64,000 nt of DNA from Spirochaetales bacterium (GCA_028533045.1 JAQQAP010000007.1:168604-232603); one strand, 5' to 3'. Shown: positions 17,721 through 29,113, counted from the stretch's first letter. The notes: generated from the letters alone by a model not told the origin. Made by a program: numbers and translations.

Positions 17721-18424
17721 TATTTATCGCTTAAGAGGTTTATGTTAAGTATTCCTTCCAAATCCATGGAAAAACTGACTATGTCGCTTCTCATGAGTGA
17801 TACGTCGTAAATAACCGATCCCTCATGAATTAACTCATCCCGAATAAGGTAAAGCGGTTCCCCTTCTTCTTTCTTCATAAGAGGAGCATCATTTCTCTTT
17901 AAACGGGACAGGGAGATATCTTTTTTCACCAATTTAAAATCGTAGTAGCTTTTTTCGATAAAGTCCTCACCGGAACTAATATCTTCTGCACTATTAATAT
18001 ATTTACGACTGATTAGTACCGGTTGGGCACCAACTGTATATACGGTCATAATATAGTAGATGGATTTTTCTTTATCAAACACACTTTGAATGGCGTCGGG
18101 AATATCTTCATAGGCCCGTTCACAAAATACTTTTATCTCTGAAGAGAGATTCGTTGAGGATTTAAGAAAGTCCTGAATATCTACACTGATAGCGGAGGAT
18201 CCTTCTGAAACAAAAGTCCCCACTCCTTTTTTATAGACAAGAATACCTTCACCTACCAGGCTGGAAAGAGCCTTATTAGCTGTTGTTCTGCTTACTTCAA
18301 AACGCTGACTAACTTCTCGTTCTGATAAAAAGCGATCACCCCTTCCAAATTCACCCTGTTCTATCAGGCTTTTTAGCACTTTACAAATCTGCAAATATAC
18401 CGGTTCTTTTATAATCTTATCCAT
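17720..18424 (-). CDS. GntR-family regulator, HutC/UTRA type
   Basis: A 234 aa repressor-type protein. The winged helix-turn-helix (about residues 8-70, with SEREVSQRFEVSRTTANKAL) is followed by a UTRA-like effector domain. The HutC subfamily usually senses sugars, amino acids or fatty-acid-like ligands. It heads a two-gene leftward operon with an SDR, preceded by a clear promoter at 18442-18470; autoregulation is likely but no operator was identified. Confidence 0.88.
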   Translation of the reverse strand: MDKIIKEPVYLQICKVLKSLIEQGEFGRGDRFLSEREVSQRFEVSRTTANKALSSLVGEGILVYKKGVGTFVSEGSSAISVDIQDFLKSSTNLSSEIKVFCERAYEDIPDAIQSVFDKEKSIYYIMTVYTVGAQPVLISRKYINSAEDISSGEDFIEKSYYDFKLVKKDISLSRLKRNDAPLMKKEEGEPLYLIRDELIHEGSVIYDVSLMRSDIVSFSMDLEGILNINLLSDK

Positions 18425-18441
18425 GGTTAACCTCTTGTGTA

Positions 18442-18470
18442 ATAATAGAATAGATTTATATACCAGTCAA
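18442..18470 (-). promoter_or_regulatory. Promoter for the GntR-SDR operon
   Basis: On the minus strand TTGACT, a 17-base spacer and TATTAT lie about 20 bases upstream of the GntR start. Confidence 0.55.
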
Positions 18471-18506
18471 TTAAGTTTTTTTTGCCTAATGCCTTTCATA
18501 TTATGA

Positions 18507-18535
18507 TTGAAATATATGTAAAATATTATTATACT
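18507..18535 (+). promoter_or_regulatory. Promoter for the NifU-like gene
   Basis: TTGAAA (18507-18512), a 17-base spacer and TATACT (18530-18535) lie 30 bases upstream of the chosen start. Confidence 0.55.
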
Positions 18536-18564
18536 CTGTTAAACAAGATATGAAGGAGTTAAAC

Positions 18565-18795
18565 ATGAGCGATCTTAAAGAGAAAGTAACTAAGGCCCTG
18601 GAAGATGTAAGACCCAGTCTCCAGGCCGATGGCGGTGATATAAGATTTGTTGAGCTGACAGATGAAAATGTTGTTATGGTTGAGCTTCAGGGTGCCTGTA
18701 ACGGTTGTCCTATGGCCCAGATGACATTAAAGCAGGGAGTGGAAAACTATCTCAAGAAAGTTGTTCCCGAAGTTGCTTCTGTTGAATCAATTTAA
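18565..18795 (+). CDS. NifU C-terminal-like Fe-S scaffold protein
   Basis: A 76 aa protein consisting of a single NifU C-terminal (Nfu) domain. The Cys pair CNGCPMAQ binds a transferable Fe-S cluster. The start was placed at the ATG at 18565 because AAGGAG lies 7 bases before it; an ATG five codons upstream overlaps that site. It supplies clusters to apoproteins, fitting an FeS-rich anaerobic metabolism (for example the hydrogenase here). It is monocistronic with its own promoter and terminator. Confidence 0.9.
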   Translation: MSDLKEKVTKALEDVRPSLQADGGDIRFVELTDENVVMVELQGACNGCPMAQMTLKQGVENYLKKVVPEVASVESI

Positions 18796-18814
18796 GTCAC
18801 TGTTCTTTTTGTTC

Positions 18815-18844
18815 AAAGCTGTCTCTTAGGGGGCAGCTTTTTTT
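18815..18844 (+). terminator. Terminator of the NifU-like gene
   Basis: The stem AAAGCTG / CAGCTTT is followed by a T run. Confidence 0.85.
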
Positions 18845-18853
18845 ATCAACATA

Positions 18854-18862
18854 TTATCCACA
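18854..18862 (+). promoter_or_regulatory. DnaA box TTATCCACA
   Basis: An exact consensus DnaA box, 8 kb from the dnaA-dnaN gap; a possible titration site or auxiliary origin element. Confidence 0.5.
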
Positions 18863-18968
18863 GGATTAATTTTTCCAACTACAAATTCAACCAAATTTAT
18901 TCCTTATAACATAGGGATTTACAGAATGCTTTTTTTTCAGTGCTAAAAATAGAATTTTCCATTCTAAG

Positions 18969-18977
18969 TTATCCACA
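18969..18977 (+). promoter_or_regulatory. DnaA box TTATCCACA
   Basis: An exact consensus box 8 bases upstream of the first parS site. The corresponding place in repeat copy 2 has decayed (TTATCTATG). Confidence 0.5.
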
Positions 18978-18985
18978 GGCTGAAT

Positions 18986-19001
18986 TGTTTCACGTGAAAC
19001 A
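18986..19001. promoter_or_regulatory. parS site 1
   Basis: TGTTTCACGTGAAACA matches the ParB-binding palindrome exactly. Confidence 0.92.
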
Positions 19002-19591
19002 TGTATATAGTGTACCCAATCATTGAGCTTTTCTAAAAAAGTGAGATTTTGCAAATTTGTTAGAGCCGTTCTAGCTTCTTCTATCCTCATAATCCTTCAG
19101 AAGCAAATAATATTAGAAAATATCGTGTTTTAACTCCTTAAAGTAAATAACTCAAAGATTAGAAATAAAATTCATTGGTCGAAAACTTATCAAATTAATG
19201 ATTATCCCTTAGGAATGAGTACTTGGAGATTCTTTTTTTTAAAAAAATTATTTATGGAGCCAAGTCTTTAAACATCAAAGTTTAGTATATAGTGCTTCTT
19301 TCAAATCTAGCAGATAGTCCTTAGGCTACGTTATTGAAGGGGTCTTAAACGGCAGCATATATGTTTATCATAAATAACCAAGCTTTTTTTGAGAACAACA
19401 ACCTGGCTACAGCATACCCCCTTTATAGCTCTCATTTTTTTCTAAGATATTTTATATAAGCAATATTTAACGGATAATATGAAACATTTTTTCTGGAATT
19501 ATGCTGTAAGTCAGATTTTTGAAGTATAACTATTATTTTTTTAAGGTTTAATTCATGAAATAATCTTTGAGAATCAATTTCTGGACTTTAA

Positions 19592-19805
19592 GATTCTATT
19601 ATCTATGAGATTTGTTTTGTTTCACGTGAAACACATTTATTGTGTTCCAAATCTTTGAGCTTTTCCAATAATTGTAGATTTTCACAAATATTTAAACACT
19701 GTTTGCCCCACTCCTATCACCATAATCCTCCAAAGACAAAGTGTATTAGAAGAATAAAGTATTTTAAACAACCTGAGTGAATAGCTCAAGAATTGGGAAC
19801 ATTAA
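19592..19805. repeat. Diverged direct repeat, copy 2
   Basis: Partner of 18960-19175, offset 632 bases at the parS site. Confidence 0.55.
19618..19633. promoter_or_regulatory. parS site 2
   Basis: Exact 16-bp TGTTTCACGTGAAACA. Confidence 0.92.
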
Positions 19806-20127
19806 CTATATATGCATGATATTCTGTGGTCTAAGCACCGAAAAATTCTTAAACCGCAGTATATCCTTCAAAAAAGGAGTTCTAAGATGTTAACCCTATT
19901 GAAAGCAGTTATTTGACTTGAAATAACAATTCTTTCTAAAGATATGAGTATATTTGTTATCATTCATTAAGTTAATAATACCGTATCATATGCGTTAATT
20001 ACCTACAAATGAGCTAATAGTATTTCAGATAAATAAATAATACACTTTTTAACTGGGATTAAGCGTTTTCAACAACCGAGGAAATATTTTATTTGTCGAA
20101 GCCCTATAACCTGCTGAAGAAGGATAA

Positions 20128-20143
20128 TGTTTCACATGAAACA
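20128..20143. promoter_or_regulatory. parS-like site 3 (one mismatch)
   Basis: TGTTTCACATGAAACA differs from the consensus by one central base (CACATG for CACGTG). Confidence 0.6.
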
Positions 20144-20363
20144 ATACTCTTAATTTATCTACTTCCTCCAAGGTTAACTAAGCCACAAGTTATCTTTGAT
20201 AAGGGGTGTCACAAATATATTTCTAAGGAAAAGCAAAATAATTATATATAAATAAATCAAATAATTCTTCAATGACAAAAGATCTCTCTTTTAAAAATAA
20301 ATTTATGAAAAATTGAGACTCAATAACACTTTTCTTATAGATCGTGATTAAATGACGAAGTAA

Positions 20364-20379
20364 TGTTTCACGTGAAACA
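20364..20379. promoter_or_regulatory. parS site 4
   Basis: Exact 16-bp TGTTTCACGTGAAACA, 135 bases past the gyrA stop codon. Confidence 0.92.
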
Positions 20380-20462
20380 TTTTTATGATTGATAAATATA
20401 ACCTATGATACAAATTTTCCTTAGTTATTCTATTACATACTTTATATTTTTTTGTTTCCCGT

Positions 20463-20493
20463 AAAAAAAAGAGGTGCCAATTTGACACCTCTT
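20463..20493 (-). terminator. Terminator of gyrB-gyrA
   Basis: On the minus strand an 8-bp stem AAGAGGTG / CACCTCTT is followed by eight T. Confidence 0.88.
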
Positions 20494-20514
20494 ATATAAA
20501 ATTACTAGTTAATT

Positions 20515-23055
20515 CTATTCTTCAGAATTATCTTCGTTGGTTGTTTCACGTGAAACATCTTCTTTTTGTTCTCCATCAAGAAGTTCTAACTGCGTATCAT
20601 CTTCTTCCTCAGATGAAACGTGGTCTTCATTCTCTTTTTCCTGTCTGGCAATTCCTATAAGTCTATCATCATAACCAGTATTAAGAACTCTTACACCAAA
20701 AGCAGCTCTACCATTGATAGAAATGGAGTGTACGGGCATTCTTATAGCTTTTCCCTGTGTTGTAATACAGATGATGCTATCCTCTTCCAGAACAGACATA
20801 ACTCCGATCAATTCACCGGTCTTACTATTTACACCGTAGGCTTTCTGACCACCTGTTCCTCGTCCGTGAGGAGCAAACTCATTAAAATCAGTTCTTTTCC
20901 CGTATCCGAACTCGGAAATCAGAAGCATTTTGTAGTTCTCATCTACATTACACATTCCTACCAGTTCATCACCTTCTGCGAGTTTAATACCTCTAACACC
21001 ACGGGCTACACGTCCCATACAGCGCACGGTATCTTCGTTAATCCTTAAACCCTTACCTTTCTTGGTAACAAGCATTACATCGCCTTTACCGTAGGTTAAT
21101 TTAGCTGAAACCAGAGAATCCCCTTCGTCCAGTTCTATGGCACGAATACCTCTCATCTTGGCATTTCTAAAGTCATAAGTACTTACACGCTTAACTATGG
21201 CTTTTCTGGTAGCCATAAAAAGATATTGGTCTTCCTTGAATTCTTCCAGAGGTACGGAAGCGGTAATTTCTTCATCATCTTCAAATTCAAAGATGGTTCT
21301 TAGATGTTTTCCTTTGGAAGCTCTGGATCCTTCGGGTATTTCGTAAACCTTAAGCCAATAAGCCTTGGCCTTATTTGTTACAAACATTATGTGAGTATGG
21401 GTATTGGCGATAAACATATGCTCTATGAAATCGTCATCTTTAAGCTTGGAAGTGTTGGAACCCTTTCCTCCCCTACTCTGTTCTTTATACTCGCTAACGG
21501 CAATTCTCTTAATAAAACCTCTGTTGGAGATAAGGACGACCATGTTTTCTTTCTTAATGAAATCTTCCATATTCATGGTTTCCAGTTCTTCCGGTACAAT
21601 CTGGGTTCTTCTGGGATTACCGTATTTCTCTTTCAGTTCCTGAGTTTCTTCGTTAATAACAGCCAGAATCTTTTCTTCATGAGCCAAAAGGTCTTCCAGA
21701 TAGGCAATTTCGGCCAGAACTTCATTCAATTCATCAATGATTTTCTGGGTTTCCAAACTGGTAAGCTTCTGAAGTCTCATATCCAGAATAGCCTGAGCCT
21801 GTTTTTCGGAGAAACTGAATCGTTCCATCAGGTTAACCCGTGCCATATTTACATTGGCCGACTTTTTGATGATATCTACAATTTCATCAATGTTATCAAG
21901 GGCTATCTTTAAACCTTCCAGTATATGGGCTCTGGCTTTTGCTTTAGCCAAGTCAAAAATACAGCGTCTTCGTATTACTTCCTGTCTATGAGAAATGAAG
22001 TATTCCAGCATCTGTTTAAGATTACAGAGCTTGGGTTTTCCATCTACCAGGGCCAGGTTGATTACATTAAAGTTAGACTGTAAGGGTGTAAGAGAAAAGA
22101 GATGATTCAGAACAACCTTGGTAGGTATATTTCTCTTAAGTTCAATAACAACTCGCATACCCTGACGGTCTGACTCATCACGAAGCTCAGAAATCCCTTC
22201 TATTCTTTTTTCTTTAACCAAATCGGCAATTCTTTCTACCAGTTTTGCCTTGTTAACCTGGTATGGAAGTTCAGTAATAATAATGGCTTCCCTATCACCC
22301 TTAAGATCTTCCAGATGATAGTTAGCACGGGCGATAATTTTACCGCGTCCGGTCTGGGCAGCCATTCGGATACCGACTTTACCATAAATAGAGGCTCCCG
22401 TAGGATAATCGGGACCCTTAACATACTCTAAAAGGTCTTCAATGGTAGATTCGGGGTTTTCGATAAGCGCGCAAACGGCGTCACAAACTTCACTTAAGTT
22501 ATGGGGAGGCATATTGGTTGCCATTCCTACGGCAATACCGTTGGAACCATTAACCAGAAGTGCGGGAAAGGCAGCGGGTAGAACGGCGGGTTCCATCATG
22601 GAGTCGTCGTAGTTGGGTACGAAATCGACCGTTTCCTTCTTAATATCCCGGAGCATGGCCTCAGAAATCTTGGCCATCTTGGCTTCCGTATAACGCATAG
22701 CCGCAGGAGGGTCACCATCGACGGAACCAAAGTTTCCCTGACCGTGAACAAGGGGTTCTCTCAAGGAGAATTCCTGAGCCATTCTTACGAGAGCATCATA
22801 AATAGACTGGTCACCGTGGGGGTGAAACTTACCCAGTACATCCCCTACGATACGACCACACTTCTTTTCCTTACTATTGTAACGGATTCCCATCTCGCTC
22901 ATGGAGTAAAGAATACGTCTGTGAACCGGCTTTAATCCGTCTCGTACATCGGGAAGGGCCCGACTCACGATTACGGACATAGCGTAATTCAGATAAGACT
23001 CTTTTACTTCGTCCTCAATAGCAATAGGTATGACTTTTCCTTGATTATCGCTCAC
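20515..23055 (-). CDS. gyrA: DNA gyrase subunit A
   Basis: An 846 aa breakage-reunion and DNA-wrapping subunit. The N-terminal part has [18 protein letters not shown], the catalytic Tyr is in [10 protein letters not shown] (near 122) and the GyrA beta-pinwheel repeats fill the C-terminal half; the GyrA box (QSRGGKGS) is present near 530. The acidic tail carries VSRET (about residues 833-837), which is the parS site 20542-20557 read as codons. It starts 9 bases after the gyrB stop and shares its promoter. Gyrase A rather than ParC is supported by the GyrA box and pairing with gyrB at the origin. Confidence 0.97.
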   Translation of the reverse strand: MSDNQGKVIPIAIEDEVKESYLNYAMSVIVSRALPDVRDGLKPVHRRILYSMSEMGIRYNSKEKKCGRIVGDVLGKFHPHGDQSIYDALVRMAQEFSLREPLVHGQGNFGSVDGDPPAAMRYTEAKMAKISEAMLRDIKKETVDFVPNYDDSMMEPAVLPAAFPALLVNGSNGIAVGMATNMPPHNLSEVCDAVCALIENPESTIEDLLEYVKGPDYPTGASIYGKVGIRMAAQTGRGKIIARANYHLEDLKGDREAIIITELPYQVNKAKLVERIADLVKEKRIEGISELRDESDRQGMRVVIELKRNIPTKVVLNHLFSLTPLQSNFNVINLALVDGKPKLCNLKQMLEYFISHRQEVIRRRCIFDLAKAKARAHILEGLKIALDNIDEIVDIIKKSANVNMARVNLMERFSFSEKQAQAILDMRLQKLTSLETQKIIDELNEVLAEIAYLEDLLAHEEKILAVINEETQELKEKYGNPRRTQIVPEELETMNMEDFIKKENMVVLISNRGFIKRIAVSEYKEQSRGGKGSNTSKLKDDDFIEHMFIANTHTHIMFVTNKAKAYWLKVYEIPEGSRASKGKHLRTIFEFEDDEEITASVPLEEFKEDQYLFMATRKAIVKRVSTYDFRNAKMRGIRAIELDEGDSLVSAKLTYGKGDVMLVTKKGKGLRINEDTVRCMGRVARGVRGIKLAEGDELVGMCNVDENYKMLLISEFGYGKRTDFNEFAPHGRGTGGQKAYGVNSKTGELIGVMSVLEEDSIICITTQGKAIRMPVHSISINGRAAFGVRVLNTGYDDRLIGIARQEKENEDHVSSEEEDDTQLELLDGEQKEDVSRETTNEDNSEE
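20542..20557. promoter_or_regulatory. parS site 5, inside gyrA
   Basis: Exact TGTTTCACGTGAAACA embedded in the coding sequence of the gyrA C-terminal tail, encoding V-S-R-E-T. Confidence 0.92.
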
Positions 23056-23064
23056 TCAAATCTC

Positions 23065-24987
<1,923 letters not shown>

Positions 24988-25018
24988 TTAATTAAAGATT
25001 GGAATATTAAACCAGCTT

Positions 25019-25047
25019 ATTATATATTTGGAAAGTAAAAAAGTAAA
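25019..25047 (-). promoter_or_regulatory. Promoter of gyrB-gyrA
   Basis: On the minus strand TTTACT (25042-25047), a 17-base spacer and a perfect TATAAT (25019-25024) lie 47 bases before the gyrB start. Confidence 0.6.
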
Positions 25048-25050
25048 GAT

Positions 25051-25079
25051 AGTCATTCCCTCGAAAATTATGCTATAGT
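25051..25079 (+). promoter_or_regulatory. Promoter of dnaA (extended -10)
   Basis: TGC-TATAGT (25071-25079) is an extended -10 element; the -35 region (AGTCAT, 25051-25056) is weak. The gyrB -35 box ends only 4 bases away, so the two divergent promoters are back to back. Confidence 0.55.
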
Positions 25080-25109
25080 AGGCGCATATTAGACCGGGAG
25101 TTGTTTTTT

Positions 25110-26513
25110 ATGGCCAATATGGAATTCAAAGTCTTTTGGGACGAATGTATCCGTCAGATACGCGATAACAAGATTGATGAGGCGGAGTTCCATCTCTGGT
25201 TTGAGAAACTGATTTATGAATCCTATGACAATTCCCGATTAATTATAGCCGCCCCTTCCCGCTTTTATCAGGATCAGGTAATCAAACGGGAATATAATAA
25301 ACTCATAGAAGAAACACTGGAAGAACTTTCGGGGAATAAAATCTCCGTGGAATTTATCATCTCCGCCAAGGAAGAACCGACACCTCCTCAAGAGGAAATT
25401 TCCCAAGTTTCCCAGCCTGTGAGCCAAGTATATGATGAAAAAGAGGAACTCCCCCCGTCAAAACCGGTTAATCGGGTAGCCCATCCTCAGCTTCAGACTA
25501 ACTTCACCTTCGAAAACTACGTAATAGGTAATAACAACGATTTTGCCGTGGGAGCAGCCAAAGCCATTGCGGACAACCCGGGGAAAACCCAATACAATCC
25601 TTTCCTTATATATGGTGGTGTTGGTTTAGGTAAAACTCACCTTATGCAAGCTGTAGGAAATGAGGTATATAAAGCCAATCCCAAGGCAAAAATCGTTTGT
25701 ATTCCCAGTGAAACCTTCGTTAATGAGTTTATTCAGTCTATCCGAACCAACACTCAGAATAATTTCAAGAATAAATATCGTAAGGTAGATATCCTCTTGA
25801 TTGATGATATCCATGACTTACAGGATAAAAATGATACACAGGAAGAGCTCTTCCATACCTTTAATGCCCTCTATGACTACGATAAACAGCTCATATTTAC
25901 CTGCGATAGACCGCCTTCGGAACTAAAGAAGTTCAACGACCGTCTTAAAAGCCGATTCCAGCGTGGTTTAATGGTGGATCTTCAGCCTCCCAGCTATGAA
26001 ACAAGGGTGGCTATTATAAAGAAGAAGATAGAAGCGACCAATTATAATAATGAAATAGCCCTGGAAGTTATCGAATTCATCGCGAAGAACATCACCTCCA
26101 ATATTCGTGACCTGGAAGCGGCTCTAAACAGAATTATTGGCTATTCGGACATCGTAAAGAAGGAGATCACCATAGAATCGGTGAAAAATCTCCTTACACA
26201 GTACTTTACCGCCGCTCCCCAGACTAATGTAAGCATTCCTATGATACAAAAAATCGTGAGCGACTACTTTAATGTCTCCATAATAGACTTGAAAGGGAAA
26301 AGCCGTAAGAAAAACATCACATTTCCCCGACATATAGCCATGTATCTCTCCCGGGAGCTCACCGATTACTCCACTACGGAAATTGGAATTGAGTTTGGAG
26401 GAAGGGATCATACCACTGTTATGCATGCCTGTAGCAATATTGACGGTAAACTCAAGGCCGATTCCACCCTGGAACCCATGATATCCGAGCTAAAAAAGAA
26501 ACTCTACAGCTAA
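25110..26513 (+). CDS. dnaA: Chromosomal replication initiator DnaA
   Basis: A 467 aa AAA+ initiator. The start is set at the ATG at 25110, 9 bases after GGGAG; a TTG three codons upstream abuts that site. Domain I is residues 1-85, domain II is a Pro/Glu-rich linker, domain III has Walker A GGVGLGKTHLMQA and Walker B LLIDDIHDL, and domain IV contains the DNA-contacting GGRDHTTVMHA. It binds the DnaA boxes in the following gap and opens the origin. Divergent from gyrB. Confidence 0.98.
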   Translation: MANMEFKVFWDECIRQIRDNKIDEAEFHLWFEKLIYESYDNSRLIIAAPSRFYQDQVIKREYNKLIEETLEELSGNKISVEFIISAKEEPTPPQEEISQVSQPVSQVYDEKEELPPSKPVNRVAHPQLQTNFTFENYVIGNNNDFAVGAAKAIADNPGKTQYNPFLIYGGVGLGKTHLMQAVGNEVYKANPKAKIVCIPSETFVNEFIQSIRTNTQNNFKNKYRKVDILLIDDIHDLQDKNDTQEELFHTFNALYDYDKQLIFTCDRPPSELKKFNDRLKSRFQRGLMVDLQPPSYETRVAIIKKKIEATNYNNEIALEVIEFIAKNITSNIRDLEAALNRIIGYSDIVKKEITIESVKNLLTQYFTAAPQTNVSIPMIQKIVSDYFNVSIIDLKGKSRKKNITFPRHIAMYLSRELTDYSTTEIGIEFGGRDHTTVMHACSNIDGKLKADSTLEPMISELKKKLYS

Positions 26514-26783
26514 AAAGCTCTTAAAAACACTCAAGCTCTCTCCCAAACACTCACTGCGAAAACCCTACACTCGCTCTCTCTTTTATAAGCCTCATTTCCT
26601 CAGCCCCTTTTCTCCCCAAAATTCATCAAATTCAGCCTGTGGAAAACCCTGTTAAATTCCTCTTTAAAAGATCTGGGAGAACTGTGTATAACTCTGTTTG
26701 CTGTGGAAATGTGAATTCAAGTGTTAAATTATTAACAGACTTATTATTCGTCTATTAATCAATTACTAAAAGAATTAACTCGC

Positions 26784-26792
26784 TTATCCACA
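26784..26792 (+). promoter_or_regulatory. DnaA box TTATCCACA in oriC
   Basis: Exact consensus; the strongest of the boxes in the dnaA-dnaN gap. Confidence 0.75.
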
Positions 26793-26854
26793 AATTCACA
26801 GGCCCTACTACTACTTCTACTGTTATAAATTAATAAATTTAGAAAAAGAAGGGT

Positions 26855-26883
26855 TTTGCATAAAAGCTGATTTGTGCTATGAT
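26855..26883 (+). promoter_or_regulatory. Promoter of dnaN
   Basis: TTTGCA (26855-26860), a 17-base spacer ending in TGC, and TATGAT (26878-26883) lie 39 bases before dnaN. Confidence 0.55.
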
Positions 26884-26922
26884 TTAATTCCATAATTATC
26901 CCCCCGTACAAGGAGTATTTTC

Positions 26923-28029
26923 ATGAAATTCAGGTGCGACAAAAATGTTATTTTAAAAGAAATTTCCATTGCTCAGGATATTGTCTCATCGAGAAATGCC
27001 CTTTCCATTCTCTCCAATGTTCTACTGGAAGCGGATAATAACTCTCTTACTATTAAGGCAACGGACCTTAAAGTCGGTTTTGAAACGGTAATTCCCGTAG
27101 ATTTAGAGGAAGCGGGAAGTACTACCATTTATTGTGACAAGTTTTTGGGAATTATAAAGTCCCTTCCCAACGGCACTATTACCTTTGAACAGGTAAATAA
27201 CGAAAAAATGGTTATTAAGACGGACGATGAGAATATTTCTTTCCAGCTTAACACCATTGATGCAGATAAATTCCCCGAACTTCTTGCAGTTGATGAAAAT
27301 TCCTACTTTGAACTGCCCCAGAAGATGTTTATGGAAATGATTTCCCATACGATTTTTTCTATCTCCGATGATGAAACCCGTTACTTTATGAACGGTGTTT
27401 ACATGGAAAGAGAAGATAACAAGCTCGTTATGGTAGGTACCGACGGTCGTAGACTTTCCTACATTGGCCGGGACTTTGACGGATCCCTTCCGGAATTTCC
27501 CGGTATCATCGTACCTCCCAAAATCCTTCAGCTGATTAAAAAGCTGGCCTCCGGAGAAGGAAATATCCAGATTGCCGTTATCGACAAGTCTATTTTTGTT
27601 CGATTTGACAACCAGAAGATCTCCTCATCTCTCATAGACGGTCAGTTTCCCAACTATCGAAAGGTTATCCCCGAAAATCAGGATCACCGGGTCGTTATTA
27701 GCAAGGCTGACTTATCGAGCGCCCTTAAGCGTGTCTCTATTCTGGCAGAACATAAGTCAAAGAAGATTTTCCTCACCGTAGAGGCGAACCAGATTGTCCT
27801 TAAGTCGGAAGAGAGCGATGTAGGTACGGCTCGTGAAAAGGTTGCTTGTAACTACGAAGGGGAAGAAACCACTTTTGCCCTTAACTACACCTACTTAATC
27901 GAACCGCTTAACGTTATAGACGAAGACAACATTGTTTTCTTCTTTACCGAGAAAAACCGGGCCGTAACTCTGCAGAGTGATCCAGAAAAGGATTACCTCC
28001 ACGTAGTTATGCCCATGCAGATGGACTAA
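26923..28029 (+). CDS. dnaN: DNA polymerase III beta subunit (sliding clamp)
   Basis: A 368 aa clamp protein of the expected length with the three-fold beta-clamp architecture; NALSILSNVLLEADNNSLTI at the N-terminus, VGTDGRRLSYI in the second domain and the C-terminal VMPMQ are hallmarks. It tethers polymerase III to DNA. Followed one base later by recF, so dnaN-recF-DUF721 form an operon; its promoter lies at the edge of oriC. Confidence 0.98.
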   Translation: MKFRCDKNVILKEISIAQDIVSSRNALSILSNVLLEADNNSLTIKATDLKVGFETVIPVDLEEAGSTTIYCDKFLGIIKSLPNGTITFEQVNNEKMVIKTDDENISFQLNTIDADKFPELLAVDENSYFELPQKMFMEMISHTIFSISDDETRYFMNGVYMEREDNKLVMVGTDGRRLSYIGRDFDGSLPEFPGIIVPPKILQLIKKLASGEGNIQIAVIDKSIFVRFDNQKISSSLIDGQFPNYRKVIPENQDHRVVISKADLSSALKRVSILAEHKSKKIFLTVEANQIVLKSEESDVGTAREKVACNYEGEETTFALNYTYLIEPLNVIDEDNIVFFFTEKNRAVTLQSDPEKDYLHVVMPMQMD

Positions 28030-28030
28030 A

Positions 28031-29113
28031 TTGGGTTTTGATACAGTCCGCTCCGTTAATTTTAGGAACCTGGCAGACAGCCGGACCAATTTAAGCGGAG
28101 CGGACAAAATTTTTCTTGTCGGTCTTAACGGTCAGGGTAAGACCAATTTCCTGGAAATGATTTATTACCTTTGTTACGCTTCCTCCTTCAGAGGGAAGTC
28201 GGACAAGGGATTGTGCCGCCACGGAGAAGAGGGATTTTTTACCGGAGCGAGCTACTCTTTTAACAACCAGCAGTTCGGCAGCCTGGGAATTTCCTTCAAA
28301 AACGGTGTACGCACCACTAAAATCGATGAAAAAATTATCCGGGACCGAAAGGAATTGATTAACAACATTCCCTGTGTGGTCTTTTGCCACGACGATTTAT
28401 CCTTTGTCACCGGCTCTCCCGAACGTAAAAGATGGTTTTTTGATCAAACCCTAAGTTATCAATATCCCCTCTATGTGGATTCACTCCGACGCTACAAGAA
28501 AATTCTGAACCAGCGGAATAAGGTTTTGAAGGAGAAAAAGCGGGACCTTCTGGAAATCTATACGGTTCAGATGGTAAAAACGGGAAAAGAGATCCAGAGC
28601 CGGCGTAAGGAGCTGAATGAGCTCTTTAACGTCCATTTTAGCCGCTACTTCAAAAAAATCTCCGGTCTGGAAGGGGATTTAACTATTAGCTATCAGCCTT
28701 CATGGCGGGGAATGGAGGAGGAAAAGGAGATTTTCGACTTCATGAAAGCCCGGGAGGAGAAGGAAATCTTTAGGGGATCCTCACTGTATGGGCCGCATAG
28801 GGATAATTTTACCTTTATTCAGGAAGGGAAAAACTTCACCGATTTTGGTTCTACCGGCCAGATGCGCCTTATTTCCCTTATTATGCGTATAGCACAGGCC
28901 GATTTTGTGAGCGCTAGTCAGGAGAAAAAGCCCATTCTGCTCCTGGACGATGTCCTTTTGGAGTTGGATAGGGAGAAGAGGGCCCTCTTTTTGGACAGCC
29001 TTCCTTCCTACGAACAGGCTTTTTTTACCTTTTTACCCGGGGATGATACTTATACTCGTGGGGGAAATAGTTTATTCTTTGATATAGAAGAGGGCGTTTT
29101 AAGCAAAAGATGA
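28031..29113 (+). CDS. recF: DNA replication and repair protein RecF
   Basis: A 360 aa ABC/SMC-type ATPase that loads RecA at gaps. Walker A is GLNGQGKTNFLE (about residues 36-47), the ABC signature STGQMRLISL lies near 277 and Walker B ILLLDDVLLELD near 305. The start is a TTG one base after the dnaN stop with little ribosome site, so translation is probably coupled. It overlaps DUF721 by 4 bases (ATGA). Confidence 0.95.
   Translation: MGFDTVRSVNFRNLADSRTNLSGADKIFLVGLNGQGKTNFLEMIYYLCYASSFRGKSDKGLCRHGEEGFFTGASYSFNNQQFGSLGISFKNGVRTTKIDEKIIRDRKELINNIPCVVFCHDDLSFVTGSPERKRWFFDQTLSYQYPLYVDSLRRYKKILNQRNKVLKEKKRDLLEIYTVQMVKTGKEIQSRRKELNELFNVHFSRYFKKISGLEGDLTISYQPSWRGMEEEKEIFDFMKAREEKEIFRGSSLYGPHRDNFTFIQEGKNFTDFGSTGQMRLISLIMRIAQADFVSASQEKKPILLLDDVLLELDREKRALFLDSLPSYEQAFFTFLPGDDTYTRGGNSLFFDIEEGVLSKR

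Larger units (their letters stand above)
18887..19090 (-). pseudogene. Possible gene remnant carrying parS
   Basis: A 67-codon frame with no recognisable family. The parS site at 18986-19001 is read in it as HVSRET. A second, diverged copy about 630 bases away keeps pieces (LQLLEKLKDLEH and VSRET in shifted frames) but is interrupted by stops. This suggests decay of a former coding unit that was duplicated. A chance frame in AT-rich DNA is the alternative. Confidence 0.3.
18960..19175. repeat. Diverged direct repeat, copy 1
   Basis: Aligns by eye with 19592-19805: both have ATTCTA...TTATC, the exact parS, TTGAGCTTTTC, CATAATCCT, TATTAGAA and AGTAAATA/GTGAATA followed by GCTCAA/ACTCAA. Confidence 0.55.
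18845..20462. other. AT-rich non-coding region with parS cluster and decayed repeat
   Basis: About 1.6 kb without a convincing gene. It holds three exact parS sites and one near-match site, two TTATCCACA DnaA boxes near its left end (18854-18862 and 18969-18977), and two diverged copies of a roughly 200-bp unit (starting near 18960 and 19592). A 67-codon minus-strand frame at 18887-19090 covers the first copy, but its counterpart in the second copy is frame-broken, so it is probably a remnant. The region may serve as the centromere-like partition locus next to the origin. Confidence 0.7.
26514..26922. other. Putative oriC between dnaA and dnaN
   Basis: A 409-bp gene-free gap. DnaA boxes: 26638-26646 (minus TTTTCCACA), 26683-26691 (minus TTATACACA), 26702-26710 (minus ATTTCCACA, weak) and 26784-26792 (plus TTATCCACA). 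An AT-rich stretch (about 26720-26850) could be the unwinding element. The left part contains ACACTC three times in a pyrimidine-rich tract. The dnaN promoter occupies the right end. Confidence 0.7.

Noticed and set aside
18845..20462. tRNA or small structured RNA genes in the AT-rich gap
   Set aside because: No cloverleaf, conserved T-loop or strong GC stem was found apart from the gene terminators.
25101..25109. TTG start for dnaA three codons upstream
   Set aside because: It directly abuts the GGGAG site; the ATG at 25110 has proper spacing.
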